DNA of 64,000 bases, from assembly GCA_003134655.1 (NCBI GenBank), contig PLBY01000035.1, forward strand, positions 128,743-192,742. The letters run 5' to 3'. Below are positions 1 through 10,500 of the stretch, in pieces (positions within the stretch are counted from its first letter, which is position 1; every line of letters starts with the position of its first letter). Below the pieces are notes generated by a model. It was given only the letters and a program-made list of their open reading frames with translations, did no database searches and had not been told where the DNA came from. This stretch comes from Acidobacteriaceae bacterium. GTDB lineage: Bacteria; Acidobacteriota; Terriglobia; Terriglobales; Acidobacteriaceae. The position numbers were made by a program, and so were the translations under genes.

Positions 1-1
1 C

Positions 2-1246
2 ACAACGCGCGCGTCAGAGGTCATCCAGAGGTGCCTGGAGCTCGCGTCCTTTTCGGAGGATGCAAACAGCACCCGACGAACGTTCCTGTCACCGCCTATG
101 CACGGGTGCCACCAAGAAATTGCTCGATGGCTGGAACCACTTGGCGCTCACGTACGAATTGACGCCGCCGGCAATTTGCGTGGAGTCTATCCGGCTGCAC
201 GTCCGAACGCTCCGCGCCTCCTGATCGGTTCGCACCTCGATACAGTTTCGAACGCCGGTGCCTACGATGGCATCCTCGGCGTTGTGCTCGCCATCGCTCT
301 GCTGGAAGAACTCCGGGGACGGCGACTACCCTTTGCGATCGAGGTGGTTGGCTTCTCGGAGGAAGAAGGCGTACGCTTTGGAACTCCGTTTATTGGCAGC
401 CGCGCGCTGGTTGGCGGTCTGGCTGAAGAACTTCTTGGCGTTCAAGATGCAAGAGGCATCTCCGTGCGAAAGGCAATCGAAACGTACGGACTGGATCCCA
501 CAAAGATTTCTGAGGCCGAGTTGCATAGCGACGCACTGGGCTACCTTGAGTTTCATATCGAGCAGGGACCGGTTCTGGAGAAACTCAATCTCCCTTTAGC
601 GGCAGTCGACGGCATCGCCGGGCAGAGCCGTTTGGAGTTCGTATTTCTGGGCCGCACCAACCATGCGGGCACAACACCAATGCATCTTCGATGCGATGCG
701 ATCGCAGGCGCGGCGGAGTGGATCAGCGTGGTAGAACGTTTGGCCCGGGAGGTCTCCGGTCTGGTGGCGACGGTTGGAAAGATCGAAGCGAAGCCCGGAG
801 CGGCGAACGTGATCGCGGGTGAAGCGCGTCTCACACTGGACGTTCGTCACATTTCCGACGAGATTCGAGTTCGCACCGTCGAAGATCTCATTCGCCAGGC
901 CCAGGAGCTGGCCGCCCGACGTGGACTAACCGTCCAGGAGAGTCACCTGTTAAACCAGCCAGCAGTTGCCATGGACTCCTTCTTCATTGGGCAAATCGAG
1001 CAAGCGATCGTTCAGACGGGATGCAAGCCGCATCGCATGGCGAGCGGCGCAGGACACGATGCCATGATTCTGGCGGAGAAAGTACCGAGCGCGATGATTT
1101 TTCTGCGGACCCCCGGTGGAATCAGTCACGACCCCGCGGAATCGGTCTTGCAGGATGACGTTGAGAAGGCGATTGCATGTGGCTTGCATCTCCTCAACCA
1201 GCTTGCTTCATCTCCCGACTTTTACAAAAGGACAAACCGTGCATAA
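2..1246 (+). CDS. allC: Allantoate amidohydrolase (M20 / AllC family), 5' end outside window
   Basis: Zinc-dependent amidohydrolase predicted to convert allantoate to ureidoglycine, CO2 and ammonia in the cytoplasm. The M20 metal-site motifs are visible: GSHLDTVSNAGAYDG near nt 226-270, FSEEEGVRFG near 352, FHIEQGP near 550, and HDA and SHDP near the C-terminus. The first ATG in frame is at 98, but the frame stays open to base 2 and the 32 codons before that ATG read like the family N-terminus (for example LELASFSEDANSTRRTFLSP). The true start therefore lies before the window and the gene is truncated by the edge. Its stop overlaps the next gene by 8 bases, and the three + strand genes form a translationally coupled operon. 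The related hydantoinase/carbamoylase group is the alternative, but the two partner genes support allantoate as substrate. Confidence 0.88.
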   Translation, partial: TTRASEVIQRCLELASFSEDANSTRRTFLSPPMHGCHQEIARWLEPLGAHVRIDAAGNLRGVYPAARPNAPRLLIGSHLDTVSNAGAYDGILGVVLAIALLEELRGRRLPFAIEVVGFSEEEGVRFGTPFIGSRALVGGLAEELLGVQDARGISVRKAIETYGLDPTKISEAELHSDALGYLEFHIEQGPVLEKLNLPLAAVDGIAGQSRLEFVFLGRTNHAGTTPMHLRCDAIAGAAEWISVVERLAREVSGLVATVGKIEAKPGAANVIAGEARLTLDVRHISDEIRVRTVEDLIRQAQELAARRGLTVQESHLLNQPAVAMDSFFIGQIEQAIVQTGCKPHRMASGAGHDAMILAEKVPSAMIFLRTPGGISHDPAESVLQDDVEKAIACGLHLLNQLASSPDFYKRTNRA

Positions 1247-1985
1247 TCTCGGCCGAACGCGCAGCTCACAACAACCGAATCATCTGCTGTTGACTCCCGA
1301 CACGTTCGTGCGCACAACTCTGCCCGGAATGACGAAATGCTCCGCGATTGTGCATGTCAGCCCTGCCCTAGGCGCGAGGTTCACGCAGTATACGGCTGAG
1401 TTCGACGCTGGCGGTGAACTGGGAACTACCTCCGCCCAGCGCTTCATCTTCGTGATCGAGGGCGGCGTGAAGGTGGAAGCAGAGGGCAAATCGAGGAAGT
1501 TGGGCACAAACGGTTATGCATACTTTCCTGAAGGATCGCAGTATCGAGTCGTGGCTGCGAAAGCGAGCCGCCTGGCAGTCATTGAGAAGCACTATCAGCC
1601 TTTCGATTCGGCCAAGGCTCCGCACCTAATCGTTTCCAGTGAAGATGCCGTCTCGTCACACCCGCTCGGGGACGATCCCAGCCTGCAGGTCAAGTGTCTT
1701 CTGCCCGATGATATGAGTTTCGATTTCGCCGTGAACACCATGGTCTACCAGCCCGGTGCCGCTCTGAGCATGGTCGAAATGCATGTGATGGAGCACGGGC
1801 TCATCATGCTTGAAGGCGGCGGCATCTACCGGCTTGGCGATTCGTGGTATTCGGTGACCGCGGGAGATTTCATCTGGATGGCACCGTGGTGCCCGCAGTG
1901 GTTCGGAGCGATTGGCAAGCTACCCGCGAAATATCTCATCTACAAAGATTGGAACCGCCATCCCCTGGCGGGATTGCAACGATGA
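1239..1985 (+). CDS. allE: (S)-ureidoglycine aminohydrolase (bicupin, AllE/YlbA family)
   Basis: Predicted 248-residue bicupin that hydrolyses ureidoglycine to ureidoglycolate and ammonia. The two cupin halves are visible: an N-terminal half with LLTPDTFVRTTLPGM and EGGVKVEAEGK, and a C-terminal half with VEMHVMEHGLIMLEGGG (His-rich metal site) and DFIWMAPWCPQWFGA. The start chosen is GTG at 1239, preceded by AAAAGGA at 1226-1232 with 6-base spacing. An upstream ATG at 1116 lies deep inside allC and would add residues unlike the family. The GTG start overlaps the allC stop by 8 bases, and the TGA stop overlaps the next ATG (ATGA). Length is close to the E. coli protein of about 260 residues. 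Confidence 0.88.
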   Translation: MHNLGRTRSSQQPNHLLLTPDTFVRTTLPGMTKCSAIVHVSPALGARFTQYTAEFDAGGELGTTSAQRFIFVIEGGVKVEAEGKSRKLGTNGYAYFPEGSQYRVVAAKASRLAVIEKHYQPFDSAKAPHLIVSSEDAVSSHPLGDDPSLQVKCLLPDDMSFDFAVNTMVYQPGAALSMVEMHVMEHGLIMLEGGGIYRLGDSWYSVTAGDFIWMAPWCPQWFGAIGKLPAKYLIYKDWNRHPLAGLQR

Positions 1986-3220
1986 GTCTGACGATCGACC
2001 GAGACCGACTGATGGGCGAAATTGAAGCGCTGGCTTTGATTTCTGAAGCTGAGCCGCCAGTCGTCACTCGCGTTGTCTTCACGCCCTCCGATCTAAAAGC
2101 ACGGGCATGGATGAGGGCTCGCTGTCAGGAGGCTGGCCTTTCCGTGCGCGAGGATGCGGTCGGCAACACTTTCGGGCGCTGGAATGGTTCTGATCCGTCT
2201 GCGCCGGCGGTCGGTACCGGCTCGCATATCGACGCCATTCCAAACGCCGGGAAATATGATGGCGTGGTGGGAGTTCTGGGAGGTCTCGAAGCGATCCGGG
2301 CGCTGCAGCAGAGCGGATTTCGCCCCAGGCATTCGATCGAGTTGCTGATCTTCACATCCGAAGAGCCGACACGTTTTGGAATTGGCTGCCTCGGAAGTAG
2401 ATTGCTGTCGGGCACGCTTTCTGCGGCTTCGGCGCGCAAACTATCAGACAACGACAGCGCCACACTCGATGAAGTTCGGCGCAAAGCTGGTTTTGCAGGG
2501 GAACTTGAGCAGGTGAAACTGCCACAGGGATACTACAAAGCCTTCGTGGAATTGCACATCGAACAAGGTCCGCTGCTGGAGCGGCAGCGGATTCCTCTTG
2601 GCATCGTCACGAAGATTGCCGCGCCGGCGAGTCTTCGAGTTTCAATCGAAGGCTCGGGCGGACATGCCGGCGGAGTTTTGATGACTGATCGGCGCGACGC
2701 ACTCTGCGCCGCCGCCGAACTGGTCCTGGCGATCGAGAACGCCGCGCGCACCAGCGGAGCGATCGACACGGTCGCAACGGTAGGGATCTGTGATGTATTT
2801 CCCGGCGCCGTCAACAGCATTCCCAGTCGAGTGCGCCTTACCGTCGACATCCGTGACACGGATCTGCAACGCCGCGATCTTGTCATGCAAATGATTGAAG
2901 CCGCTTGTCGTTCGATCTCGGCCAAGCGGGAAGTGTCGGTTCACAGCGAGTTGGTAAACGCCGACGCTCCGGCAGACTGCGCTCCGACGATCATCGAAAC
3001 GCTGTCCCAATCCTGTCGCAAGCACGAACTGCCCTTCGTTCCCATGGTGAGTCGGGCGTATCACGACACGCTGTTCATGGCGCGCCTCGCTCCGGTCGCC
3101 ATGTTGTTCATTCCCTGCCGCAACGGATACAGCCACCGTCCTGATGAGTACGCATCGCCGGAAGATATCGTTCGAGGAACGTTGGTACTGGCCGAGACAC
3201 TCGCGGCTCTCTCCAAGTAA
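1982..3220 (+). CDS. Ureidoglycolate amidohydrolase (M20 family, plant-UAH-like)
   Basis: Predicted 412-residue M20 amidohydrolase that splits ureidoglycolate to glyoxylate, CO2 and two ammonia. Visible motifs are GSHIDAIPNAGKYDG, LLIFTSEEPTRFGIGCLGSR, ELHIEQGPLLE, GGHAGGVLM and, near the C-terminus, SRAYHDTLFMARLAPVAM and GYSHRPDEYASPED. These blocks match my memory of plant ureidoglycolate amidohydrolase more closely than AllC. The start is ATG 1982 within ATGA of the preceding stop; a longer open frame from 1844 overlaps allE and is rejected. With its two upstream neighbours it completes an all-hydrolytic route from allantoate to glyoxylate that releases all four nitrogens. A second allantoate amidohydrolase or an N-carbamoyl amino acid hydrolase is the alternative. 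Confidence 0.82.
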   Translation: MSLTIDRDRLMGEIEALALISEAEPPVVTRVVFTPSDLKARAWMRARCQEAGLSVREDAVGNTFGRWNGSDPSAPAVGTGSHIDAIPNAGKYDGVVGVLGGLEAIRALQQSGFRPRHSIELLIFTSEEPTRFGIGCLGSRLLSGTLSAASARKLSDNDSATLDEVRRKAGFAGELEQVKLPQGYYKAFVELHIEQGPLLERQRIPLGIVTKIAAPASLRVSIEGSGGHAGGVLMTDRRDALCAAAELVLAIENAARTSGAIDTVATVGICDVFPGAVNSIPSRVRLTVDIRDTDLQRRDLVMQMIEAACRSISAKREVSVHSELVNADAPADCAPTIIETLSQSCRKHELPFVPMVSRAYHDTLFMARLAPVAMLFIPCRNGYSHRPDEYASPEDIVRGTLVLAETLAALSK

Positions 3221-3234
3221 GGTCTTGCGAACCA

Positions 3235-4308
3235 CTACGGCACATGAGGAATCGTGGCTTCCCGTTGCGCCCAATGCTCCACGAGATCGCGTACCACCTT
3301 ATCTCCCACGATTTGGGCCGCCTCCAGAGCTGGCAGATACGCAGAGTAGTTGCCGGAAACCATCTCTTGCAGACTATCGACTGCCGGCACGCCAGGGGCT
3401 TCACGGTCGTAGTTGCTAACCGTGCGCAGCACGAGCACACGCTGGAGATCAACGCGGCCAGCCTGATTCAGGAATGTGAGCGCCTGCATGGTGCCCGAAT
3501 CTTCCATCGCCGCGACCATGTAATTTCCTTTGCCGCCGGTGTAGTAGCGAGTCCACTCGTTGGCCCATTCATCCATCTTCGAACCATGCCAGAACGTACC
3601 CGCCGACAAAGTATCGCCTCTCGCCACAAACGGCGGCTTCAGGGCATTTGGGAATCCCGCAAAGCGCGTCCGCGACTTGCGCAAGGCATCGGAGTCAGCC
3701 AGTGGCACATCTTGCGTGAGGTGGAATGCCCAGCCCACCAGAGCTGGATTGAGCGTGTACATTTCCCCGTAGAGGTCATTGGCAGGCTGCTCGTAGGGCG
3801 TGCCCTTCCGCAGTGGAACATAGCCAGTCGGCCAACCCGGAGGAATTTGACGCGCGTCGATCTCGAACGCCAGGTCGCCATCGACCACATGATCTGCCCA
3901 GACCGCCGACCCAACCGACACGTCCGCCGGATCTCCGCCGCCAATTCCGGCGACGATCCAATACGCTTTCGAAAGATCGAAGCGCGGGTCGAGGCCGAGC
4001 GCCATAACCGAAGCGGCAGCCTTGGCGGTCCCCACTCCGGTGACCATGCCGAGAACTCCGTCCTTATTCAGACGCACGTGGTGATAACCGGCAGGCAGCG
4101 GAAGGATCTGGTCGAGATGCTCACGTTCTACCCAGAGCTGAAACTCACCCGGAGTATCGCCGGTATCTTCGCCGCGTTCGAACATGGTAACCACGACGAC
4201 TTTGATACGAATCGGCTCAGCCTGCGTCGCGGCCTGGCCCGGGAGATAGCCACAACACACCGCGGATAGCGTGAGCGTCAGGAACAGATGCCGAGTACGA
4301 CTGCGCAT
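3235..4308 (-). CDS. NUP-family purine nucleoside permease-like protein, exported
   Basis: Predicted 357-residue protein with an N-terminal signal peptide (MRSRTRHLFLTLTLSAVCCG, cleavage near residue 26). The mature part has NUP-family features: KVVVVTMFERGEDTGDTPGE, GMVTGVGTAKAAASVMALG, IVAGIGGGDPADVSVGSAVW and AAMEDSGTMQAL. The family was named for a yeast nucleoside permease but lacks membrane helices beyond the signal and resembles the nucleoside phosphorylase fold. A periplasmic nucleoside-binding or nucleoside-cleaving role is therefore as likely as transport. It sits 24 bases downstream of adenosine deaminase on the same strand, and converges with the ureide genes 14 bases away, fitting a purine salvage and catabolism locus. 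Confidence 0.82.
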   Translation of the reverse strand: MRSRTRHLFLTLTLSAVCCGYLPGQAATQAEPIRIKVVVVTMFERGEDTGDTPGEFQLWVEREHLDQILPLPAGYHHVRLNKDGVLGMVTGVGTAKAAASVMALGLDPRFDLSKAYWIVAGIGGGDPADVSVGSAVWADHVVDGDLAFEIDARQIPPGWPTGYVPLRKGTPYEQPANDLYGEMYTLNPALVGWAFHLTQDVPLADSDALRKSRTRFAGFPNALKPPFVARGDTLSAGTFWHGSKMDEWANEWTRYYTGGKGNYMVAAMEDSGTMQALTFLNQAGRVDLQRVLVLRTVSNYDREAPGVPAVDSLQEMVSGNYSAYLPALEAAQIVGDKVVRDLVEHWAQREATIPHVP

Positions 4309-4332
4309 GGAATCTCCGAGTGCTGCGCGGTG

Positions 4333-5424
4333 TCAATGGGACGTCTTGGACGCGATCGTTTCCCGGATCCGGGCGTAACCGGGCTTGATGACGGAATATA
4401 TGAAATCGCAGCGCTCTTTGTATGGCAAGAACGCGCTCTTCATCGCGTTGATCGTGATCTTTTCAAAATCGGCCAATGAGAGTCCAAAGGTTTCCGCAGC
4501 GGCTTCGAATTCCTGAGCCATCGACGTGCGGCTCATCAAACGGTTGTCGGTGTTTAGAGTCACGCGGAATTTCTCTTGATAAAGAATCTTGAAAGGATGT
4601 TCCGCCAGGCTCGGCGTTGCCCCGGTGTGGACGTTACTGAGAAGACAGATCTCCAACGGGATGCGCTTGTCGAGAACGTATTGGGCGAGATCTCCCAGCT
4701 TCACCGCCTTGCCGTCTACGACGGCGATATCGTCGATCAGGCGCGTCCCGTGACCGATGCGATGCGCCCCGCAATACTGTATCGCCTGCCAGATCGATTC
4801 TTTTCCGTAGCCCTCGCCCGCGTGAATCGTGATGTTGAAGTTCTCGCGCTGAATGTAATGAAAAGCATCCACGTGTTTCTTCGGGGGATACCCACCTTCC
4901 TCACCCGCAAGATCGAAACCGACAACCCCGCGCGCGCGAAAATCTACGGCGAGCTCCGCCATTTCGAGCGAAGTGTTCATGTTGCGCATCGCGCAGATGA
5001 TCAATCCGGAGGCAATCCCAAAGTCCTTTCGTCCTCTCTCCAGCCCTTTCAATACTGCCGAGACAATCTGCTGGTGGGTCAGTCCCTTCTGGGTATGGAA
5101 AACGGGCGCAAAGCGAGTCTCAAAATATACGATTCCATCCCGGCTCAGATCTTCGGCCTGTTCATACGCGGCGCGCTGCAGCGCCTCCTCCGTCTGCATC
5201 ACAGCGATGGTGTGCGCGAAGCCCTCCAGATATTTCGCCAGACTCCCCTGATTCGCGCCACGAAAGAACCACTCGGATAGGGCTTGGGGCGAGTCCGTTG
5301 GAAGGTCGGTGTAGCGCGCGTCTCTGGCCAAGTCAATTACGGTCTGCGGCCGCAGCACACCATCCAAGTGCTCGTGCAAGAGAACCTTGGGAAGGCTCTT
5401 CAATAATCCTTGATCGAGTTTCAT
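4333..5424 (-). CDS. add: Adenosine deaminase
   Basis: Predicted 363-residue zinc enzyme deaminating adenosine or deoxyadenosine to inosine. Signature pieces in order: KVLLHEHLDGVLRPQT (zinc ligands His-x-His), TIHAGEGYGKES (catalytic Glu and zinc His), HRIGHGTRL, and the late Asp region LNTDNRLMSRTSM. The TDN form replaces the TDD of the E. coli enzyme; I recall it from actinobacterial-type deaminases. Length is normal and ATG 5424 fits the family N-terminus. It is followed after 24 bases by the NUP-family gene and preceded after 39 bases by a YtcJ-like amidohydrolase, so the three probably share a transcript. Inosine produced here could feed xanthine and then allantoin, the substrate route of the neighbouring + strand operon. 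Confidence 0.9.
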   Translation of the reverse strand: MKLDQGLLKSLPKVLLHEHLDGVLRPQTVIDLARDARYTDLPTDSPQALSEWFFRGANQGSLAKYLEGFAHTIAVMQTEEALQRAAYEQAEDLSRDGIVYFETRFAPVFHTQKGLTHQQIVSAVLKGLERGRKDFGIASGLIICAMRNMNTSLEMAELAVDFRARGVVGFDLAGEEGGYPPKKHVDAFHYIQRENFNITIHAGEGYGKESIWQAIQYCGAHRIGHGTRLIDDIAVVDGKAVKLGDLAQYVLDKRIPLEICLLSNVHTGATPSLAEHPFKILYQEKFRVTLNTDNRLMSRTSMAQEFEAAAETFGLSLADFEKITINAMKSAFLPYKERCDFIYSVIKPGYARIRETIASKTSH

Positions 5425-5463
5425 GGAGATACAGTTTATCCGAAGTGCTCGATCACGACGGCG

Positions 5464-7356
5464 TTAGTGCGGGGCCGTGGAGTCCGCGTATACGGTCTTC
5501 CCGGCTACGACCGTTTCCAGCACCCGGACTTTCGCGATCTCCTCGGCTGGCACCTGGACCGGATTGCGGTCGAGCACGATGAGGTCGGCGAACTTGCCTA
5601 CCTCGATTGAGCCCGTCGCGTCATCCTCATGGAGTTCATAGGCCGCGTCGATGGTCGCGGCTCGAAGCACAGTCACGCGCGACAACCCGGGATCGTCACC
5701 GAGGCGACCGCGATACTCGGGCGGCGCATCGGGCGCGTTGGTGCGCGTCACGCCCACCTTCAGGGCGAACCATTCATCCAGTTGGTCCACCGGCCAGTCG
5801 CTGCCGAAGGCGATGCGGGCTCCGGCGGCGGCGAGGAACCCTGACGGCTCCAGAATTTTCATCCGTGCCGGCCCGAAATAATTTGTGAGGCCCAAAGTGT
5901 CGCCCGCAGGCTTGCCCCATTGCAGCGACAGCACCGGAATCGCAGCGAGCTTCTTGTAACGCGGGAAATCTGCAGGCTCGACCATCTCGTCGTGAGCGAT
6001 GGCCGGACGGATGTCGGCGGCGGGGAGCGCCTTCCGGAGCGCTTCAATGCCATCAAGGGCGGCATGGACGGCACCGTCACCGTCGGCGTGCATGTGAGGA
6101 TCGATTCCCGCGCGACCAAGTTCCACAAGCAAAGTTGCGAGTGCACCCGCAGGAAAGTAGACCGCCGGTCCCCAGCTGGCGCCCGGCACCCAATTCGGCT
6201 TCTCCGCTGTTCCTGCATTCATCAGATAGGGCTCGCTCACGGCCCCCGTGAACGCGGGAGCGGCAATCACGCCGTCGAGAAACAGCTTCGCGTTATGGAC
6301 TGTGATACTGGGCGCAGGCGCAGTTGCGCCTTCGTCGTATTTCTTCGCAAGCCCGACCACGCGGGCCACGGCAGCGGGCAGATCACCAACCTCGGAGGGC
6401 TCGATTACGGGCGCAAAGTGGGCACGAACAGTCAGCCCTCCAGCGCGGCGCACCGCCGCGAATGCCGACATGGACTCGGATGGAGCGGCCGCGTCCAGAA
6501 AGCTTGTGACGCCCTGGCGGCTCATCGCCTTGAGTGCAGCCATCGCGGCCGCCAAGTACTCTGCTTCCGTCGGCTTGGGCAGAAGGTCAGAAAACACCGC
6601 ATACCCGGCATCTTCGAACAAGCCAGTTGGCTCGCCGTGCTCGTCGCGCCAGATCTTGCCTCCGATTGGATCGGGCGTCGCGGCGGTGATCTGAGCGAGG
6701 GCGAGGGCGCGCGAGTTGACCAGCGCAGTGTGCCCGAAAGACGAGACAACGAGAATCGGCCGCGCAGTTTTCAGCGCATCGAGTGTGGCGCGGTTCGTCT
6801 TGACTCCCGCCGGGCGCATGCTCTCCTGGAACCAGCTCACCACCTCCAGCCAGGCATTCGCGTCTGAGGCGGGCGCGCGGTCGAGGCACGCCTGAATCCG
6901 TTGCTGCATTTCGGCAACCGTGAGCGATTCATAGTTCAGGCTACACTTCAAGAGTTGCAACCCGGCTTCAAGAGGATGCATGTGGCCATCGACAAGGCCG
7001 GGCATGAGGAACCTTCCCTTGAGGTCCACCGATGCGGTGGACGGGCCGACAAAGGGCGCAACGCCCTGATTATTACCAACGTAGACGATTCGCCCATCGC
7101 GAATCGCCAGTGCCTCGGCGGTTCCGTTTCTGACATCGGCCGTGAAGATGACGCCGTTACGGTAGACACGATCGGCGGGGCTGGCTGTTGACGACGGCGC
7201 CGAAGCGGTGGAGCCAGTCGATCCCTGAGACCACGCCTTCAAAGGAAGAGCAAGTATGACGAGCGCCCAGAGTTGGTAGCGAAATGCCCTCTTCGGAGTT
7301 AAGATCCGGCACAACCGCTTGAACACATTCGTGCACACTTGGATAAGAGGCCGCAT
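5464..7356 (-). CDS. Exported YtcJ-like metal-dependent amidohydrolase (Amidohydro_3)
   Basis: Predicted 630-residue amidohydrolase-superfamily enzyme with an N-terminal basic segment and hydrophobic stretch ending near KAWSQG (signal peptide, about residue 45), so it is probably exported. Visible family blocks are GRFLMPGLVDGHMHPLEAG (metal His pair), IAHDEMVEP, DPHMHADGDGAVHAALDG, AFGSDWPVDQ and the C-terminal small beta domain GSIEVGKFADLIVLDRNP. These match the YtcJ/NfdA group acting on N-substituted formamides and related compounds; the substrate here cannot be read. It lies upstream of adenosine deaminase with a 39-base gap on the same strand. The 242 bases upstream (7357-7598) hold no recognisable gene. 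Confidence 0.82.
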   Translation of the reverse strand: MRPLIQVCTNVFKRLCRILTPKRAFRYQLWALVILALPLKAWSQGSTGSTASAPSSTASPADRVYRNGVIFTADVRNGTAEALAIRDGRIVYVGNNQGVAPFVGPSTASVDLKGRFLMPGLVDGHMHPLEAGLQLLKCSLNYESLTVAEMQQRIQACLDRAPASDANAWLEVVSWFQESMRPAGVKTNRATLDALKTARPILVVSSFGHTALVNSRALALAQITAATPDPIGGKIWRDEHGEPTGLFEDAGYAVFSDLLPKPTEAEYLAAAMAALKAMSRQGVTSFLDAAAPSESMSAFAAVRRAGGLTVRAHFAPVIEPSEVGDLPAAVARVVGLAKKYDEGATAPAPSITVHNAKLFLDGVIAAPAFTGAVSEPYLMNAGTAEKPNWVPGASWGPAVYFPAGALATLLVELGRAGIDPHMHADGDGAVHAALDGIEALRKALPAADIRPAIAHDEMVEPADFPRYKKLAAIPVLSLQWGKPAGDTLGLTNYFGPARMKILEPSGFLAAAGARIAFGSDWPVDQLDEWFALKVGVTRTNAPDAPPEYRGRLGDDPGLSRVTVLRAATIDAAYELHEDDATGSIEVGKFADLIVLDRNPVQVPAEEIAKVRVLETVVAGKTVYADSTAPH

Positions 7357-7598
7357 CGTGTAGTCTCCTGTCAGGAATCACGAGCAAGGGCATCTGACCA
7401 TTATCCTCACTCGTAGACCACGCCCCGCCAGGTTCTTGCCAATGCGATGTTGAGAAAGAAGAGATTGATCGCCAGGGAGATGCCTGGTTGTCGGGACGCT
7501 ACATATTACGGACGCGCCATCCGCTCGTCAACGAATGGCGATTCCGTCGCGTAAGGGGCAGAGCTCGGATGAGATCGATGCCCCTCGGAGCTACTCGA

Positions 7599-10500
7599 TC
7601 AGGCTACGCTTTCCACCGGCTCGCCGACGGAGACCTCTTCCTCGCTCTCAACCCGTGCGTGAGTCTTCGCAACCAGCATGTAGATGGACGGCACGACAAA
7701 TAAGGTGAACACCGTGCCGATGATCATGCCGCTTACCAGCATGATGCCGATGCTGTTTCTTGCGCCGGCACCAGGGCCCTTCGCAAGGACGAGGGGGAAA
7801 TGTCCGAAGACGGTTGCGGCGGTGGTCATCAGGATGGGACGCAACCGCGTGCTCGCCGCGCCAGCAATCGCCTCCAGCTTACTCAAGCCGGTTTCCTGCA
7901 GGTGGTTCGCGAATTCCACGATCAGAATTCCGTTTTTCGCGATCAGACCGACGAGTGTAATCAACCCCACCTGGCTGTAGATGTTCAGGGTTGTGAAACC
8001 CAAGAACGAGAACGCAAGCGCGCCCGAGATCGCCAGCGGGACCGAACCGGCCAGAATGATGAAGGGATCGCGGAAGCTTTCGAATTGCGCCGCGAGAACA
8101 AGATAGATCAGGATCGCGGAAAGCAAGAACGTGCCCAGAAATTTGCTACCTTCCACGCGCAGCTGGCGGGACTCACCCGCATAATCCACGGTGAATCCTT
8201 GCGGCAGCACCTGCTTGGCTTCATTCTCCAGAAATGTGAGCGCCTGATCGAGAGGCACCTGCGGGGGGATGACCCCCTGAATGCGGACCGCATTCAGCTG
8301 CTGGAATTTGTTGAGCGATCTCGGCTCAGTCGTTGTCCGGAGAGTGGCAAAGGTTGAAAGCGGCACGAGCTTGTCCGAAGAACCCTTCACGTAAATTTGT
8401 GACAGCTGATCGGGAGTCAGCCGCTCAACGCGTTTGACCTGCGGGATCACCTTGTAGCTGCGCCCCTGGATGCTGAAACGGTTGACGTAGTTTCCGCCCA
8501 GCATGGTCGAGAGGTCCTGTCCGGCCTGACTCAGGTCCACTCCTTGGGAACGCAGCTTGTCGCGGTCAAACACCACTTCGGTTTGGGGTTGATCGAACTT
8601 TACGTCGGTGTCTGCAAAGATGAAGATGCCGCTGGCCATCGCCTTCTTCACGATCTGCTCGGCAAGAGCACTGACCTGCTGTGGCTCGGCCGCCGAGGCA
8701 ATCACAAAATCGACCGGGAAGTTACCGCCTCCGGGAAGAGGCGGCGGCGTCAATGGAATGACCCGCACGCCGGAAATCTTGGACAGCGCGCCGCTGGACT
8801 CCACCAGCAATTGCTGGGTCGTCTTCGTGCGCTGGCTCCACGGCTTGGTGACCATGCCCCCGAAGCCGCCACTTGGATTCGTAATCTGAAAAACGCTCGC
8901 GCTTTCCGGAAACGAGTGGTACACATCGTAGACCTGCTTGGTAAACAGATTCGTTTGGTCGAGCGTGGAGTTGGCGGACGACTGAATGACGCCGAACACC
9001 ACTCCTTGATCCTCAGCCGGCGCCAGTTCCCGCTGGGAAAACATATAGAACGGAATCATCAGCACAGCCACAATTGCCCAGAGCGTGAGCACGACTGGAC
9101 GATACTGCAGCGTCCCCGCCAGCAACCGACCGTAAAGGTTTCGCACGCTTTCGAAGCGCCGGTTGACGATTCCGGAGAAGCCGCGCTCGGTGTCCCCGGC
9201 GCGCAGCAGCTTCGAACCCATCATCGGTGATAACGTAAGAGCGACGATACCTGACACAACGACTGCGCCCGCCAACGTGAATGCAAACTCGCGGAACAGC
9301 GCGCCCGTCAACCCGCCTTGAATTCCGATCGGCGCATAGACCGCCGCCAAAGTGATCGTCATGGCGATGATCGGCCCGACTAGTTCGCGAGCAGCGTCTT
9401 TCGCAGCTTGAAACGGTGACTTGCCCAAGTGCAAGTGGCGCTCGACGTTCTCCACCATGACGATGGCATCGTCCACGACCAAGCCCACCGAGAGCACAAT
9501 CGCCAGCAGGGTCAGAAGATTGATCGTGAAACCGGCCAGAAGCATGAGGAACACAGCCCCGATCAGCGAGATCGGAATTGCGATCACTGGAATCAACACG
9601 GAGCGGAACGAACCGAGGAACAGGAAAATCACTACCACCACGATCAGCAGAGTCTCCACCAAAGTGTGCAGTACTTCGTTGATCGCGTCCTGAATGTATT
9701 CCGTCGAGTCGTAGGGAACTCCCAGCTTCATGCCGGTGGGCAATTGCGCTTGAATGCCCGGCAGCGCCTGGCGTACGTTGCGAATCACCTCCAGCGAATT
9801 TGCCGTGGGAAGAACCCAGATACCCATGAAGGTGGCGGTTTCGCCGTTGAAGCGGACATCCTGGTCGTAATTCTCGGCGCCTAGAACGACGTCCGCGATC
9901 TCCCCGAGTCGAACCACCACGCCGTTCTGCTGCTTCACCACCATCTGGCGAAACTCATCGGGAGTCCGCAGGTCGGTGTTTGCGATCAGGTTCACCGACA
10001 CCATGGAACCCTTGGTGCTTCCCAGAGCCGAAAGGTAGTTGTTGCGCGATAAAGCGTCGTGCACGTCGGAAGGAGAGACGCCGCGCGCAGCCATTTGCTC
10101 AGGCTTGAGCCAGATGCGCATCGCAAACGTGCGATTTCCCAGGATGTCGGCGCGTTGCACACCGCTGATCGCGCTCAGCTTCGGCTGTACTACACGGGTC
10201 AAGTAGTCGGTGATCTGGTTCTGATCGAGGTCGGCGGAAGAAAATCCAAGGTAAACCGCCGCGAACTGAGTATCGGCAGTCTGCAGATCGATCACCGGAA
10301 TTTGAGCATCCGGAGGAAGATCATTGCGCACCTGCGCCACTTTTGCCTGGATCTGAGTCAGAGCCGCAGTGGTGTCATAGTTAATCTTCAGGTGCACCTG
10401 GATCGTGCTCAAGCCCTGCGCACTCGTCGACTCCATGTAGTCGATTCCGTCCGCACTCGCAATCACCCGCTCGATCGGCGTCGTGATGAAACCGCGAACC

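Noticed and set aside
3244..4269. 341-codon + strand open frame opposite the NUP-family gene
   Set aside because: Arg/His-rich shadow composition with no family motif; the minus strand frame has a signal peptide and clear family blocks.
5920..6867. 315-codon + strand open frame opposite the YtcJ-like gene
   Set aside because: Antisense shadow of a GC-rich gene; no ribosome site or recognisable motif.
8544..9230. 228-codon + strand frame inside the RND permease gene
   Set aside because: Antisense shadow rich in Arg and His, no independent signals.
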